Source: Montifringilla adamsi (Eukaryota > Chordata > Aves > Passeriformes > Passeridae). Taken from it: a stretch of DNA of 64,000 nt. Each line of letters begins with the position of its first letter. Position 1 is the stretch's first letter. The translations under genes and the position numbers were made by a program. The stretch lies in NCBI GenBank assembly GCA_017590115.1, contig JAGGNK010008337.1, forward strand, positions 8,733,609 through 8,797,608. The letters are read 5' to 3'. Below, piece by piece: positions 24,501 through 33,133 of this stretch. The notes beneath the pieces were generated by a model. That model was given only the letters and a program-made list of their open reading frames with translations, had not been told where the DNA came from and made no database searches.

Positions 24501-27500
24501 GTGTCAGTGCCTGGAACTTAATGGGAATGTGACAGTATCAAGAGGCTCAAAAGGCATTAGGAAACTGATGGGCAGAAAGATGTAAAAAAGCTAAAGGACT
24601 GAGCAGGGATGTACCCTCTAAGATCACTTTTCCGACAGGGAAACAGCAGAATGGACTACAGAAGCTGACCAGGCTCACATGCTCTCCTTAAACATTAATT
24701 CCTGTGGCCTGTATTGGGGACAAAGTGATGGGCTGTGTGGCTCCATCCTATTCTTTGGGGCATTCTTACATTCATTGGGGAAAGCTATCTATTAGAGAAC
24801 ACCCCTGAAATATTGAACCTTGTCTCACACATACTTCATCACAGTTGGATGGCAACTAATCTGCTTTGAGATGTGAAATAGATATTGGGTGTCCCATCAT
24901 CTTCCCCCCCTAATTTTCCTAGTGAAATATGATCCTTGCTGTGAAAGATTCTTTTTAGTGATTTCTCTGGCCTGATTTGGGATGGAGCTGACCGTCAGGG
25001 ATCCCACTAGCTGTCATGAGGGATGCAAGTGTTTCACCTTTCAGAAAGGTCACTGCATTTATTTAGTATCATACCCTGTATTTGGCAAACATAATTTCAC
25101 AAAAAACCAGATTTATACTTTTAATTGGAATATTTTGAAGGAATGCTTTCACTTTTTGCCCCTTGTTTAAGATTTTGGGTTTGAGAATGGTGTGGCTTTG
25201 ATGTGCTAGAAATTGCCACATACTGTGAGGTGCTGGTCCTTTGCTGTCAGGATGTCCAAGTACACACAGAGGCAGAGGCACCTACTGCCATTTCTGAAGG
25301 CTTTACCCTGGCATCTCTCAATGATCTGAAAGCAGGCTTTTATTTTTGAAGAGTGACATTTAAAAAAAAAAACCTCCAAACAAACAATTGTCACAGCTTC
25401 TAAAAGATTTATAAACTTTTGTATGACAAGGGGGAGAGGGAGTGTCTGCTTTGAAAAGTTTGGGGAGAAGTATTCCAAAGTTTCAAAAGTTTTTTTTTTT
25501 TTTTTTTTTTTTTTTCTTTTCCTTTTTGTTGTTGTTGTTTGTAAATGATAAAAGGGGAATGTTTGAAGCAGATCTCTTGATAGTGTGCTTGATGGGACAG
25601 ATGGCACCAGGGCTGAAAGGCCTGCATCCTCACTCAGTGGAAATCTGCACTGATCTGTGTGGAGCCCTGAGAACTTAGCCCAGAGCACACTGCAGCTCTT
25701 GCAGGCTCAGAATCTTGTCATATTCAAAGGGAGTCTTTTCTATCGATTTTCACAGTGGCTGGAGTGGGGCCAGAAAAGCAGAGAATGAAGATGGGGCATG
25801 CTGGGAAAACAAAAGAGGGAGAAAAGTGATTTAATACTTAGAAAAAAAATACTAAAATTCTCTTCCATATCACAGAATCCTGAAATAAATGCTGTTCAGC
25901 TCCAGAGGATCTTGAATAATATATCTTGGAGAAGTAAGTGCTGAGAAATAATGTTTCTGTAAAATAAGTTCTCTCAGAGAAAAGCCTCAGCTCCTGTATC
26001 TATTTCTTGAATTCTGAGAAGAGAAACTGGCTTCAATCTGACTGAACTGACTCTTCTGATGCCATGTTAGATTTCCAGAGCAAAAGGATTTGCTGGGGTG
26101 TGAATCAATATGGCAGAAATGTTATAAGCAGAGCTAATCTAGTTTGAATTTCAACAACTGAAATAATGAGGGAGGAGAGGAAGCATGGATGCAGATTCTT
26201 AATTTGGCCTCCAAACCTGGCTTGACCTCAGCTTTGATTCTGAAACTGTATCTCATTTCAGCCTGTGCCACTGCCTCAGTCTCAGCAGCACCAAACTAGA
26301 AGATGTGGAAAGCCTGGTCTGTAGGAATTGGTGTGGTGGAGGAGGGTCTTGCTTTTACTTTCATGTGCTTGGTCCATGCTGCTGTTGCTATTTACTCCTC
26401 CCTGCTGTGCATGCATAGGGCTGCCCCTTGCTCTGTCTGGGGGACAGGATGAGGTGCAGGTGGCCTCTGGAATCCATGCTTGTGAGAGCCAGGTGAGGCC
26501 TCAGCTTGTCCCTCTCAGGTGTGGCATCCACTCTGCTGGGGGCAGCCCAAAGCGCTCCACAGGCTTATAATTTGGACCTTGGTAACAAATAACACTACCT
26601 GGGCAGCAGTGAGGCATTGCAGTGGCTGTTCTCTCTGGACAATGACAATGAAATTACAGATATAATGATGAATTCAGATTTTTTTCCTGGTTTCTTCACT
26701 GGTAAAAATCAATATGCAACATAGAAAATGCTCCATCCAGGCATTACAGAAGATGATCAAAAAAGATGATCAAAAGAGTGGTGTGATGCCTTTTTCACTT
26801 AAACTGAATTTGATATTACTCTCTTTTCTACAAAAATGGGCAAGGATAGTTCTTCTGTCTTTGTAAACTCACCCACCAGGCACTGTCTTATCTGTGAGAA
26901 AACAATATTGAACAGGGAGTCTTTACTTTTAATAAATTATTGATTTTAAGAATTATTTTCAAATCTTTACAGTACTTGGTTCATATTTACTAAACAGGGC
27001 TATTACAATATTAAAATTATTAAAGCATCTTGACTTCCTGCAGAGAAAGGGTTGGTGAGTTTTGATTCTGTCCCTTACTCAGTGGAAGGTGCAGACTAAC
27101 AGTAATCATGATTTGCAGTGAGATTAGAGCCTATTTCTGTTATTCTTCATGTAAGTTATACATGAACCAGGAATGCTAAGCTTTGAGGCAGCATCATGTT
27201 TTCAGCAGTGCCTGTACTTTTAATTATATTAACAGAGCTGGCAGTGTGTCTGTGAAAGAGAGGGAGAGAGAGAGATGCTTAGTACAAGGGTTTCAATTAA
27301 TCTGCAGTGCTGTTCCCCAAAGCTCTTCAGGTCAAGTGACTTTGCTCAAGGTCATGCAGTAAATTCTGTTTGGGATTAGAGCTTTGGATGTCCTTTTCCT
27401 TCCATTTTCTCTAATAGCTGAAGATAGTGTACCATATTTCATTCTATATTACATGCCTGCAGGGAGCTCATATTGGATTTTCTGAGACTAGTAGAAACCA

Positions 27501-30500
27501 TCCTGTTGCCTCATATTTTTATCATCATAAATGATACATCTTCTCAAGTGGGTGTAAAGTTTCACAAAGGCTTTGGGGCCTGAGCCCTCTGAAGTAAGGG
27601 GGAATTTTGTGAGAGTCCATTTTTCTGAGAGATGTCCAATGACTCCCCAAACCAATTTTTTTTTCTCTCCAGATTTCCAGAGTTTCCGCCTGAATTTCAG
27701 TCTGGATTCCTGCCAGGGTATCTTGGCACTCCTGGATGTATCCTTGTCATGAGTGATACTTCTGACTCATATAATACTTTACCAGAGCATTATTTCTTAG
27801 GCCAGACTGGGTGTTACTGTGATTTCTTTACCACCAGGACATGGCCCTGCTTATTGAACTTCTCACCCTCCATAATAACAGTTCAGCTGTGACAGAATGG
27901 AGCTGGTTTGGGAAAGGGTTGATTCCTGCCGCTTCTAAAATCAGCAGCCAAGTTTCCTTTGACTTTAGTGGGAGGAGGATCAAGTCTATAAATAGGCACA
28001 TGGGCTAAGAAATCATTATCCTCCTATTATAATTGCAAGGATGTTAGAGTGGCTGCAAGTTTTTGGGTTGTTTGGGTTTTTGGTTTGGCTTTTTTTTTTT
28101 TCTTTTTTCATTTTATAATATATGTAATGGGTGCTTTCTAATGTTTAAGATGTTCCGACTTTAATGCTCCCACTTAGCTGAATGCGACTGGCACACTGAG
28201 TATCCAGGAATTCAGAGTCCTGTGGAAGAGGCTGCTTTTCTATTTGGTATGACAATAATTTCTATGCCTCCTTTCAATATCTCCCTGCTCACAATCCCTT
28301 TGGTGTCACCTGTTGGGTTTTGAGTGGTTTGCTTTGTTTAAAAGTACTCTCTCACCCCACAGGAAGTTTTCCAGAAGAGAGACACCAAGAGATCAGGAAA
28401 GCTTGACCTTGTGGAACTGCACGCAGCTGTACAGGAGACAGGTGAGTCCACAGCATGTTTTGGCAAGTCTCATCTTCTTGCTCGTGAAAGCTGAAGAAAA
28501 AGCAGAGGGGTGGGAAACATCTTGATAATTGTGTGTAGAGCTCAGGAGGAGTGGTAAACATTACAGTTTGCATGGCCTTGGCTATGTCTTCTTCCTTCTT
28601 TAGCTGGGTCAACACATCTGAAAATTATTTTGCCATGGGACAGGCTGCCCACTCTTTTCTCAGTGTGGTCTCACACTGAGAGTTGTCTGAAACAGAAGTG
28701 TCTGCCTGTTTCACACCCAGTTTTTAAATCCTTTCCTGTGTGTTGCTAATTGAATTTTAAAAGATGTTGTGGGGATGCAGGAGGCCAGATCTAGCTCCTG
28801 TTAAATTGCTCCCTCTGCTGAAAACGACAGCTCAGGGACCAAACCTGGAAGTGTGGGACTTACCTGGAGGCTGTATTGTTGCTAGACTTCACTAATGCAC
28901 TGTCTGAGGCTTGATCTAGAAATGGAAGATGATCCATATGGGTCCAAATACCGGACTGAGCTCTGCTGCTATTACTGGGCGTTGTGTGGGGGCTGGAGCT
29001 CAGTCTTGTAGCTTCCTTTGCATGTTTACACCTTAAATATCATTCCTCTTTTTGGTGCATGTTCACCCAGTTCATCTGAGTCAGTGAAAGCACAGTGAGA
29101 AACCCAGGCAGACCTCTGCTAAAGCAAACTAAAATCCCAGGCCATGAATAGAGAATGCTTTTGTTCCTTGCAATTGCTGCTGCTGCTTCACATTGGGACT
29201 GATTCTTTCTGTATGAGCTTCCTCTGGATTTTCTTTTTCATCTCCTTTCCTACCCTCTTGGGAATATTGCTCTTAAACCCAGCTGCTGCTATTACCCTCA
29301 TATCCCATGAGCAAAAGAGGCCTATTTGTATTTTATTTGAACTCTGGAAGGACTGTAAGTACAGGGGAGCAGACCCGAACCCTTTTAAATTTGGAGAAGG
29401 TATATTCATGTAGAGATCTCATTTGGGCTGGCTAATATTTGTTTATCTTAGGCCAGGCTTGAAAAACAGAGCTGTTGGAGAAGGGATGAAGACCACTCAG
29501 TTGTGCCATCTCATTCTGTGTTCCTTTTTCCCCCCCCATTTTTTATGTAGGCATTTCACTCAGCAATGAAGTCTGTAATTTGATGGCAATCAGATATGGT
29601 GACCCTGACTTACAGATCAGTTTTGAGAGCTTTGTTTGCTTCATGCTTCGAGTGGAGATCATGGGAGGTGAGGCTGGTGGAGATCATGGGAGGTGAGGCT
29701 GGTGCTCCGTGTCTGGCCAGGCAAGCTGGGCTGCCAGCTGAGCCATGGCCCCTCTGATGCTGTTCCCACTGGCAGTGGCAAAATTGCAGGACTGGAATTC
29801 TGAATAAAGCAAAAGTAATCAGTTTAAAGCAAGGGACAGGTACAGAGGAAGCCAAGCTCTCTCTTTACCTTCCCATCAGTCACTTCCTACAGACATCCAA
29901 GCTGTCATATCAGAGAGTGATTAAGCTCTCTGCACATTTGCACCGGCCTACTGTAAGAAGAGGAAGGCAAATTACAGACAAAAACTACTTGTTTTCCATG
30001 AAAAGACAACCTTGAAATACACCTTTTCCAGGAAGAAGAAAACTTTGAAATATGTCTTTGTGGACTGCAGTTTGATGATGAGAGAGCTGATACTCAGACC
30101 ATGCTGCAGACACTTAGCACCTGTCTCATAATTGTAGTGGGTAAGGTTGGGACGACCAGCAATTTAGGGTTTTACAGATGGATGGGCAGACAGTAACAGG
30201 CCTGACTTTATTTAGCTCCTCCCAGTGTTCCAGCCTTCAGGGATCTCCCAGGGACAGAACAGAGAAGCTCTGCACTTGAGAATAGCCTACAAACTCTGCC
30301 TTTGGGGTTTTTCCTGAGACAGTGCCTTGGCTGTGGTGATCTCTTGGCTGTCAAGTTAACACTCCTCATTTGCTTCTTTTGCAGAGGCCTTTCGCAACTT
30401 AACACAAGATGGCAAAGGGATATACCTCCGGGAGTCTGAGGTAAAGCCCATCCCCTCCCTGTCAGGTGCAGGCTCCTTTGTTGCATGAAGGAAGTGGCAC

Positions 30501-30744
30501 TTCATGGTTTATTCTGTAGCCGTAGAAAAGATATCTTTAACTGACCAGGGCAGGTTACAAACAACAGGTTCAAGCTTCTAAGTCTTCTGCCTTATTATGG
30601 CTTCTATTTCTTCTGGAGGCAGAATATCTTCAAAGCCCATAGTCCAGTCTAGGTGTGAATATGGCAGTGCTTTCACAGGGATGGATTATTTCAACCCCCT
30701 TTCCATATTATTTTCAGTGGATGATGATGACACTTTATTCCTGA
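9062..30744 (+). CDS. CAPN14: CAPN14, calpain-14, complete coding region in 21 exons (span; exons listed separately)
   Basis: Calpain-14 is a calcium-dependent cytosolic cysteine protease; in mammals it is expressed in squamous epithelia, notably oesophagus. I joined 21 exons by splice sites, phase and family similarity: 2076 nt, 691 residues plus stop (human about 684). Order: N-terminal region 1-76; CysPc protease core about 77-320, with oxyanion Gln97, catalytic Cys103, His257 (GHAYTVTG) and Asn281 (RLRNPWGK); C2-like beta-sandwich about 345-500; penta-EF-hand domain about 515-691. A canonical EF loop runs D576-E587 and a degenerate one D606-E617. The start gives the same N-terminal length as human; the C-terminus WMMMTLYS nearly equals the human end. 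Neighbours EHD3 and GALNT14 confirm orthology. Odd points: Glu101-Asn102 before the catalytic Cys instead of Gly-Asp, a U12-like intron 16 and a duplicated donor at exon 19. The protein looks intact, with no frameshift or stop. Confidence 0.93.
9293..11416 (+). other. CAPN14: CAPN14 intron 1
   Basis: GTAAGT...CAG intron of 2124 bp. It contains the 3' tail of a CR1 element (about 10462-10548) and a short A-rich run near 10327. No other exon is supported. Confidence 0.88.
10462..10548 (+). mobile_element. CR1-type LINE 3' tail
   Basis: The plus strand carries the typical CR1 3' end: GTCCAGGAGTTGAACTTGAT, then GGGTCCCTTCCAACTCA and a TTCTGTGATTCTATGA-type terminus. Only the last hundred or so bases are present. 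Confidence 0.85.
11417..11486 (+). CDS. CAPN14: CAPN14 coding exon 2
   Basis: 70 nt, the usual length of this calpain exon; residues 78-100 plus one base. Acceptor CCCAG, donor GTAAGG. It encodes [15 protein letters not shown], then DLCQGLV with oxyanion-hole Gln97. It is too short to show as a long open frame and was found by matching the CQG motif and phase. Confidence 0.93.
11487..12422 (+). other. CAPN14: CAPN14 intron 2
   Basis: GTAAGG...CGCAG intron of 936 bp. Nothing else recognisable inside. Confidence 0.88.
12423..12541 (+). CDS. CAPN14: CAPN14 coding exon 3 (catalytic Cys)
   Basis: 119 nt, the standard length. Acceptor CGCAG, donor GTACAG. Encodes the catalytic helix [15 protein letters not shown] and ends at AGIFHFR. 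The first codon is completed by G from exon 2 and reads Glu101, then Asn102-Cys103. Family members have Gly-Asp-Cys here. The nearby alternative AG (12423-12424) would break the frame. Confidence 0.94.
12542..13302 (+). other. CAPN14: CAPN14 intron 3
   Basis: 761 bp, GTACAG...GACAG. Almost half of it is a recent 163-bp tandem duplication (12922-13249) that ends about 50 bp before the acceptor. Confidence 0.9.
12922..13249. repeat. 163-bp tandem duplication with AP-1/NF-E2-like site in each unit
   Basis: Unit 1 is 12922-13084 and unit 2 is 13085-13249. The units are nearly identical apart from a few substitutions and a short replaced segment near the end of unit 2. Each holds GGTGAGTCAGCA or a one-base variant of its flank, which contains the AP-1 core TGAGTCA and an NF-E2/MAF-type half (TCAGCA in unit 1; TCAGCA also in unit 2). 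The duplication sits directly before exon 4. Confidence 0.93.
13303..13439 (+). CDS. CAPN14: CAPN14 coding exon 4
   Basis: 137 nt, ends in phase 2. Acceptor GACAG, donor GTAAGT inside the Lys codon. Encodes [20 protein letters not shown] and then [12 protein letters not shown], the core of the PC1 subdomain. Very close to human CAPN14. Confidence 0.95.
13440..14588 (+). other. CAPN14: CAPN14 intron 4
   Basis: 1149 bp, GTAAGT (first G is position 13440)...GCTAG. No repeat or exon recognised. Confidence 0.88.
14589..14763 (+). CDS. CAPN14: CAPN14 coding exon 5
   Basis: 175 nt, ends in phase 0 before GTGAGG. Encodes [20 protein letters not shown] followed by TGGV, the calpain FTGG signature, and ends MGCQTHLG. 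The SYEDLQ...[13 protein letters not shown] run is characteristic of CAPN14. Confidence 0.95.
14764..15462 (+). other. CAPN14: CAPN14 intron 5
   Basis: 699 bp, GTGAGG...TACAG. Nothing else seen. Confidence 0.88.
15463..15528 (+). CDS. CAPN14: CAPN14 coding exon 6 (catalytic His)
   Basis: 66 nt, residues 245-266, phase 0 at both ends. Acceptor TACAG, donor GTAAGA. Encodes [19 protein letters not shown]; His257 in GHAY is the catalytic base. Confidence 0.95.
15529..16883 (+). other. CAPN14: CAPN14 intron 6
   Basis: 1355 bp, GTAAGA...TGCAG. No further exon or repeat identified. Confidence 0.88.
16884..16969 (+). CDS. CAPN14: CAPN14 coding exon 7 (catalytic Asn)
   Basis: 86 nt, standard length. 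Acceptor TGCAG, donor GTGAGT. Encodes [19 protein letters not shown], then WKGDWSD. Asn281 of RNPWG completes the Cys-His-Asn triad. Confidence 0.95.
16970..18215 (+). other. CAPN14: CAPN14 intron 7
   Basis: 1246 bp, GTGAGT...CTTAG. Nothing else recognised; the 135-codon open frame on the other strand (17455-17862) shows no family. Confidence 0.88.
18216..18290 (+). CDS. CAPN14: CAPN14 coding exon 8
   Basis: 75 nt, ends two bases into a Trp codon. Acceptor CTTAG, donor GTAATG. Encodes [19 protein letters not shown] and DDGEF, the end of the protease core. Confidence 0.95.
18549..18586. repeat. Poly-T tract, 38 bases
   Basis: Uninterrupted run of T. The flanking sequence shows no poly(A) signal on the minus strand, so a retrocopy tail is not supported. 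Length is likely polymorphic and prone to sequencing error. Confidence 0.95.
18644..18657 (+). promoter_or_regulatory. CTCF-like motif within an inverted repeat
   Basis: CCACGAGGTGGCAA differs at one position from the core form CCACnAGGTGGCAG. With flanks it forms the inverted repeat TTGCCAC-GAG-GTGGCAA (18641-18657). It is intronic, with no coding constraint to explain it. Binding is inferred from the motif only. Confidence 0.45.
18944..19107 (+). CDS. CAPN14: CAPN14 coding exon 9
   Basis: 164 nt, ends in phase 1. Acceptor CCCAG, donor GTGAGG. Encodes [20 protein letters not shown], then [19 protein letters not shown], the calpain linker into the beta-sandwich (W-x-x-G-S-x-A-G-G). Confidence 0.95.
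19108..19792 (+). other. CAPN14: CAPN14 intron 9
   Basis: 685 bp, GTGAGG...CTTAG. Nothing else seen. Confidence 0.88.
19793..19956 (+). CDS. CAPN14: CAPN14 coding exon 10
   Basis: 164 nt, ends in phase 0. Acceptor CTTAG, donor GTGCAA. Encodes [26 protein letters not shown] and [10 protein letters not shown], the first part of the C2-like beta-sandwich. Confidence 0.94.
19957..20696 (+). other. CAPN14: CAPN14 intron 10
   Basis: 740 bp, GTGCAA...TGCAG. No other exon recognised. Confidence 0.85.
20697..20708 (+). CDS. CAPN14: CAPN14 coding exon 11 (12-nt microexon)
   Basis: GTGGGCCTACAG, encoding Val-Gly-Leu-Gln (residues 430-433), lies between a CTGCAG acceptor and a GTGAGT donor. Classical calpain genes have a 12-nt exon at this same place. 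Phase is 0 at both ends, so skipping it would keep the frame. Confidence 0.85.
20709..22621 (+). other. CAPN14: CAPN14 intron 11
   Basis: 1913 bp, GTGAGT...GCAG. No exon or clear repeat inside. Confidence 0.85.
22622..22827 (+). CDS. CAPN14: CAPN14 coding exon 12
   Basis: 206 nt, ends in phase 2. Acceptor GAGCAG, donor GTGAGA. Encodes [38 protein letters not shown] and [12 protein letters not shown], the end of the beta-sandwich (human has [10 protein letters not shown]). Confidence 0.95.
22828..23363 (+). other. CAPN14: CAPN14 intron 12
   Basis: 536 bp, GTGAGA...TCCAG. Nothing else seen. Confidence 0.88.
23364..23400 (+). CDS. CAPN14: CAPN14 coding exon 13
   Basis: 37 nt, the standard length of this calpain exon. 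Acceptor CTCCAG, donor GTGAGG. After completing an Arg codon it encodes [12 protein letters not shown] (human EIGSNSGVVFSK). Confidence 0.9.
23401..24214 (+). other. CAPN14: CAPN14 intron 13
   Basis: 814 bp, GTGAGG...AAAG. Nothing else seen. Confidence 0.85.
24215..24277 (+). CDS. CAPN14: CAPN14 coding exon 14
   Basis: 63 nt, phase 0 at both ends. Acceptor TTAAAG, donor GTAAGT. Encodes [20 protein letters not shown] followed by Gln (human has DEFFTKFFEK), the linker and start of the penta-EF-hand domain. Confidence 0.88.
24278..25875 (+). other. CAPN14: CAPN14 intron 14
   Basis: 1598 bp, GTAAGT...CACAG. It includes a 26-base poly-T tract (25490-25515) followed by a short (GTT)n. Confidence 0.85.
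25490..25515. repeat. Poly-T tract, 26 bases
   Basis: Uninterrupted T run followed by a C/T mix and four GTT units. Intronic. Confidence 0.93.
25876..25933 (+). CDS. CAPN14: CAPN14 coding exon 15
   Basis: 58 nt, standard length. Acceptor CACAG, donor GTAAGT. Encodes [19 protein letters not shown] (human [18 protein letters not shown]), the first EF helix region. Confidence 0.95.
25934..27672 (+). other. CAPN14: CAPN14 intron 15
   Basis: 1739 bp, GTAAGT...TCCAG. A short GA-rich microsatellite lies near 27259-27275. No exon seen. Confidence 0.85.
27673..27737 (+). CDS. CAPN14: CAPN14 coding exon 16
   Basis: 65 nt, standard length. Acceptor CTCCAG. Encodes [20 protein letters not shown] and ends at Asp576, the first ligand of an EF-hand loop. 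The donor reads GTATCCTT, the U12-type consensus. Confidence 0.92.
27738..28177 (+). other. CAPN14: CAPN14 intron 16, candidate U12-type (minor spliceosome) intron
   Basis: 440 bp. The donor GTATCCTTG matches the U12 5' splice-site consensus (R-TATCCTT) over its first eight bases. A branch-like GACTTTAAT lies with its A about 13 nt before the acceptor CACTTAG, the spacing expected for U12 introns, and there is no long polypyrimidine tract. The exon phase and lengths on both sides match calpains, so the boundaries are firm; the splicing class is inferred. Confidence 0.65.
28178..28246 (+). CDS. CAPN14: CAPN14 coding exon 17
   Basis: 69 nt, standard length. Acceptor CTTAG, donor GTATGA. Encodes [19 protein letters not shown] and LFYL. 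With Asp576 from exon 16 it forms a canonical EF loop: D576, N578, T580, S584 and E587. Confidence 0.95.
28363..28441 (+). CDS. CAPN14: CAPN14 coding exon 18
   Basis: 79 nt, standard length. Acceptor CACAG, donor GTGAGT; the preceding intron 17 is only 116 bp. Encodes [20 protein letters not shown] and AAVQET. The loop D606-E617 has Lys at the third position, so calcium binding there is doubtful. Confidence 0.94.
28442..29550 (+). other. CAPN14: CAPN14 intron 18
   Basis: 1109 bp, GTGAGT...GTAG. Nothing else recognised. Confidence 0.85.
29551..29667 (+). CDS. CAPN14: CAPN14 coding exon 19
   Basis: 117 nt, standard length. Acceptor TGTAG, donor GTGAGG. Encodes [19 protein letters not shown], then [15 protein letters not shown]. 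The last 16 bases and the donor are duplicated in the intron. Confidence 0.94.
29652..29701. repeat. Perfect 25-bp tandem duplication containing the exon 19 splice donor
   Basis: The unit GTGGAGATCATGGGAGGTGA plus GGCTG occurs at 29652-29676 and again at 29677-29701 without a difference. The first copy spans the exon 19/intron 19 junction, so an identical donor context recurs 25 bp downstream at 29693. Confidence 0.97.
29668..30384 (+). other. CAPN14: CAPN14 intron 19
   Basis: 717 bp, GTGAGG...TGCAG. It begins with the duplicated donor segment. Nothing else seen. Confidence 0.87.
30385..30440 (+). CDS. CAPN14: CAPN14 coding exon 20
   Basis: 56 nt, ends in phase 0. Acceptor TTGCAG, donor GTAAAG. 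Encodes [19 protein letters not shown] with the first Glu split across the junction (human [17 protein letters not shown]). Confidence 0.95.
30718..30744 (+). CDS. CAPN14: CAPN14 coding exon 21 (terminal, 27 nt with stop)
   Basis: Acceptor TTTTCAG, then TGG ATG ATG ATG ACA CTT TAT TCC TGA, encoding WMMMTLYS. Calpains end with such a 27-nt exon (W-x-x-x-x-x-Y), and human CAPN14 ends WMMMALYS. Confidence 0.95.
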   Translation, partial: WMMMTLYS

Positions 30745-33133
30745 AGCAAGGCTGTCAAGGAGGAGACAACCAGACCTGTACCAGGATGAGGAAGGCTGCC
30801 TTGTTTCAACTTTTTACTTCATATGAAAAGTCTTCCTCAAGCAGACTTAACATGATAACCACAGACTTGGCGAACTGAAGTTTTACTAATTAATGTATTT
30901 ATTTTGAGTCCTATTTCACTTCAGACAACCCTACTAAGGAGAGACCATTGGATGCCAATTACCACAAGTGCGCAGTGTGACACCCTGGAGCATGGTGGCT
31001 GAGTTTTTGGGGTCACCTACTTCATGCTGATGTAATGCTGCTGTTATAGGCACACATTGTGGCAGTGCCCAGAGGCTGTGCTTGGTGGGGGGGCTCTTGA
31101 ATCTGGCAGGGAAAAGGCCCCTGTCCTGAGTAGCTTGTCACCTGATAGAGGGATCACAGTTCTGTAGCTGCTAGGTCCATGACAGAGAGCTGGAATCTGT
31201 GGGTTTCTGAGAAAGAAGGGGTGGAGACTCACAGAGTGAATGAACACTCTTCCCTAGCCCTGACTTAGAAAGTGATTTGCAAGCATTCAAACCATCTCTT
31301 TTGCTTTTATAAGTTAACATAGCCCTATTCAAGTGGCCCTATTTTGATTTGACCGAGTGATGAGCTGAGCCTCCGGCTGTTTGTTGTGATGATTGTGTAT
31401 TTATTTCAGAAAGACAGTGAGTTTTCTCTGCAGATTGAAAAGTACAGTACACTGAAAAGTAAACTGATCCCATATTAAGAGACTAGCAGGGAATGAGTTC
31501 TCAGTAGGGTGATACAGAAGCTGTCTGATAAAATATTTGGATATTTATTTTCTATAGGATGTGTGTGTGTGTACTTCTAAAGGATGCAGGTAAATGTAGG
31601 TTGTAGCTAATTAAATAGTACAACCCAGGTGCGTGGCTGTGAGCAGTGTTAGAGAGCATGGTATAAGTGGGACCATTCACATCAAAATCCATGAGAGAGT
31701 TACGTGATGCATCAGTCTGTAGGATCCTTTTCCACTTTTTTACCATTCATTTATTTGGGCTGGAAATTTCCACACTAAGTGACTGTTACAGGTTGCTGCT
31801 TTGATTTTTTTTCTTTTTTTTTTTTTCCCCTTTTTTTGCATTCCTGCAGACAGCTCAATTGAGGCTCTTTTACAGTGCACAGCCTAGTCTGAGTCTGGGT
31901 GCTAAATGAAACAGAGCTCCAATGGGAATGAACATATAATGAAACATTGCACTCTAATACCTTTGTAGGAAGGAGTTATATTAAGCTTGCTTAGGCAGCC
32001 TTCCCTCTGGCTTTTGGTGACTTTTAGGTCCTTAATCTCATAAATATTTTTTCAGAGTGCATGTGATATTCAGGAATGAGTTGGACTGTGGATAAGGAAG
32101 TGAACATGGGCATGAGTGAGCTCAGGGATGTGCTTACCACTGCACTGAGGCCTGAGCAGTAGCATAAGCATATTTATAGAGGAACTCCTTTGCATATAAG
32201 TGTTCCCAGTCAGGAGGCATTAAGCAGTAAAAACAACAGCATGCACTTTATTCCCCAGAACAGTCTGTTTCTAAGCAATATCATTTTCATCCTGTTTTTT
32301 ATGAGAAAACTGTTAGAACCAAATAAATAGATGGCTGTGTTGGTACTTGTTTATTACAGATGATATATCTATCATCTATTGGGAGCGACCTACTGGGGAG
32401 TCACAGGGTTCAGACTGTGGAGCAGAGCAGGTTGGAGGGAGCAGGGACACCCAGAGCCCCTGGAGCAGCCGAGGGCTCCGTGTCCTACTGGGATCCCAAA
32501 GAGGCTCCGTGTCCTGCCAGGCTCCCAAAGAGGCTCCATCAGCAGCTCTCTTCTCGATGCACGTCTCTGTTTCCTTTTGTGACTCGCAGCTGAACATGAC
32601 GGTGCAAACTAAATTAGCCTGATTTAATTTGCACTCAACTCAGCAGGGGATGTTATAAACACTGATTTACTGTGTGCAGGAGCAGCGTTGGAGGAACCAA
32701 AAGCATTGGTTGAGGGAGCGTAGGTCCCGCTTTTCTCAGCATGATCTGGAAAGGATGGTCCCTGGCACCCGTGGGAGTGTCCAGGGGGATCTGTGTGAGT
32801 GCAGTGTTCACAGCAGGCTCTGTTGGACACGATGGGAGGGAAATCTCTCAGTCCCAACTGCGTTTGTTGCACATTTGGGGCTGGGAGTGTGCTGGACGTA
32901 GCTCTGCCACAGGCTGTGTGCAAAACTGGTGCAGGACACCCAGTTTCAAATTGCAGTTCATTTTAATGTTGTACACATTGTTTTTTCTATCAGATTTTGT
33001 ACTTATTTACTTCACACCTCTTTAATGCAGAGAGATGTAATTGCAGGGAGATTATTTTGCTATTGATTACTTGATCCAGGAAAGAAACAGAATTCATCCA
33101 TGCCATGAATCACTAAGCATTTGCAGCAATAAA
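30745..33133 (+). other. CAPN14: CAPN14 3' UTR and downstream; candidate poly(A) signals
   Basis: No canonical hexamer occurs soon after the stop codon. AATAAA at 32322-32327 is followed by a GT-rich stretch (32331-32352) and would give a 3' UTR of about 1.6 kb. A second AATAAA at 33128-33133 is also followed by GT-rich sequence. Either, or a variant hexamer nearer the stop, could be used. Confidence 0.3.
32471..32546. repeat. GC-rich short tandem repeat, about 30 bp x 2.5
   Basis: Imperfect units beginning GAGG(G)CTCCGTGTCCT occur at 32471-32500 and 32501-32529, with a partial unit from 32530. The duplicates share the trailing CCCAAA. No coding context. Confidence 0.8.

Noticed and set aside
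30032..30140. Possible extra calpain exon (acidic open stretch with QFDDE) between exons 19 and 20
   Set aside because: The phase and residue match across exon 19 to exon 20 ([17 protein letters not shown]) is complete without it, and human CAPN14 has nothing equivalent.
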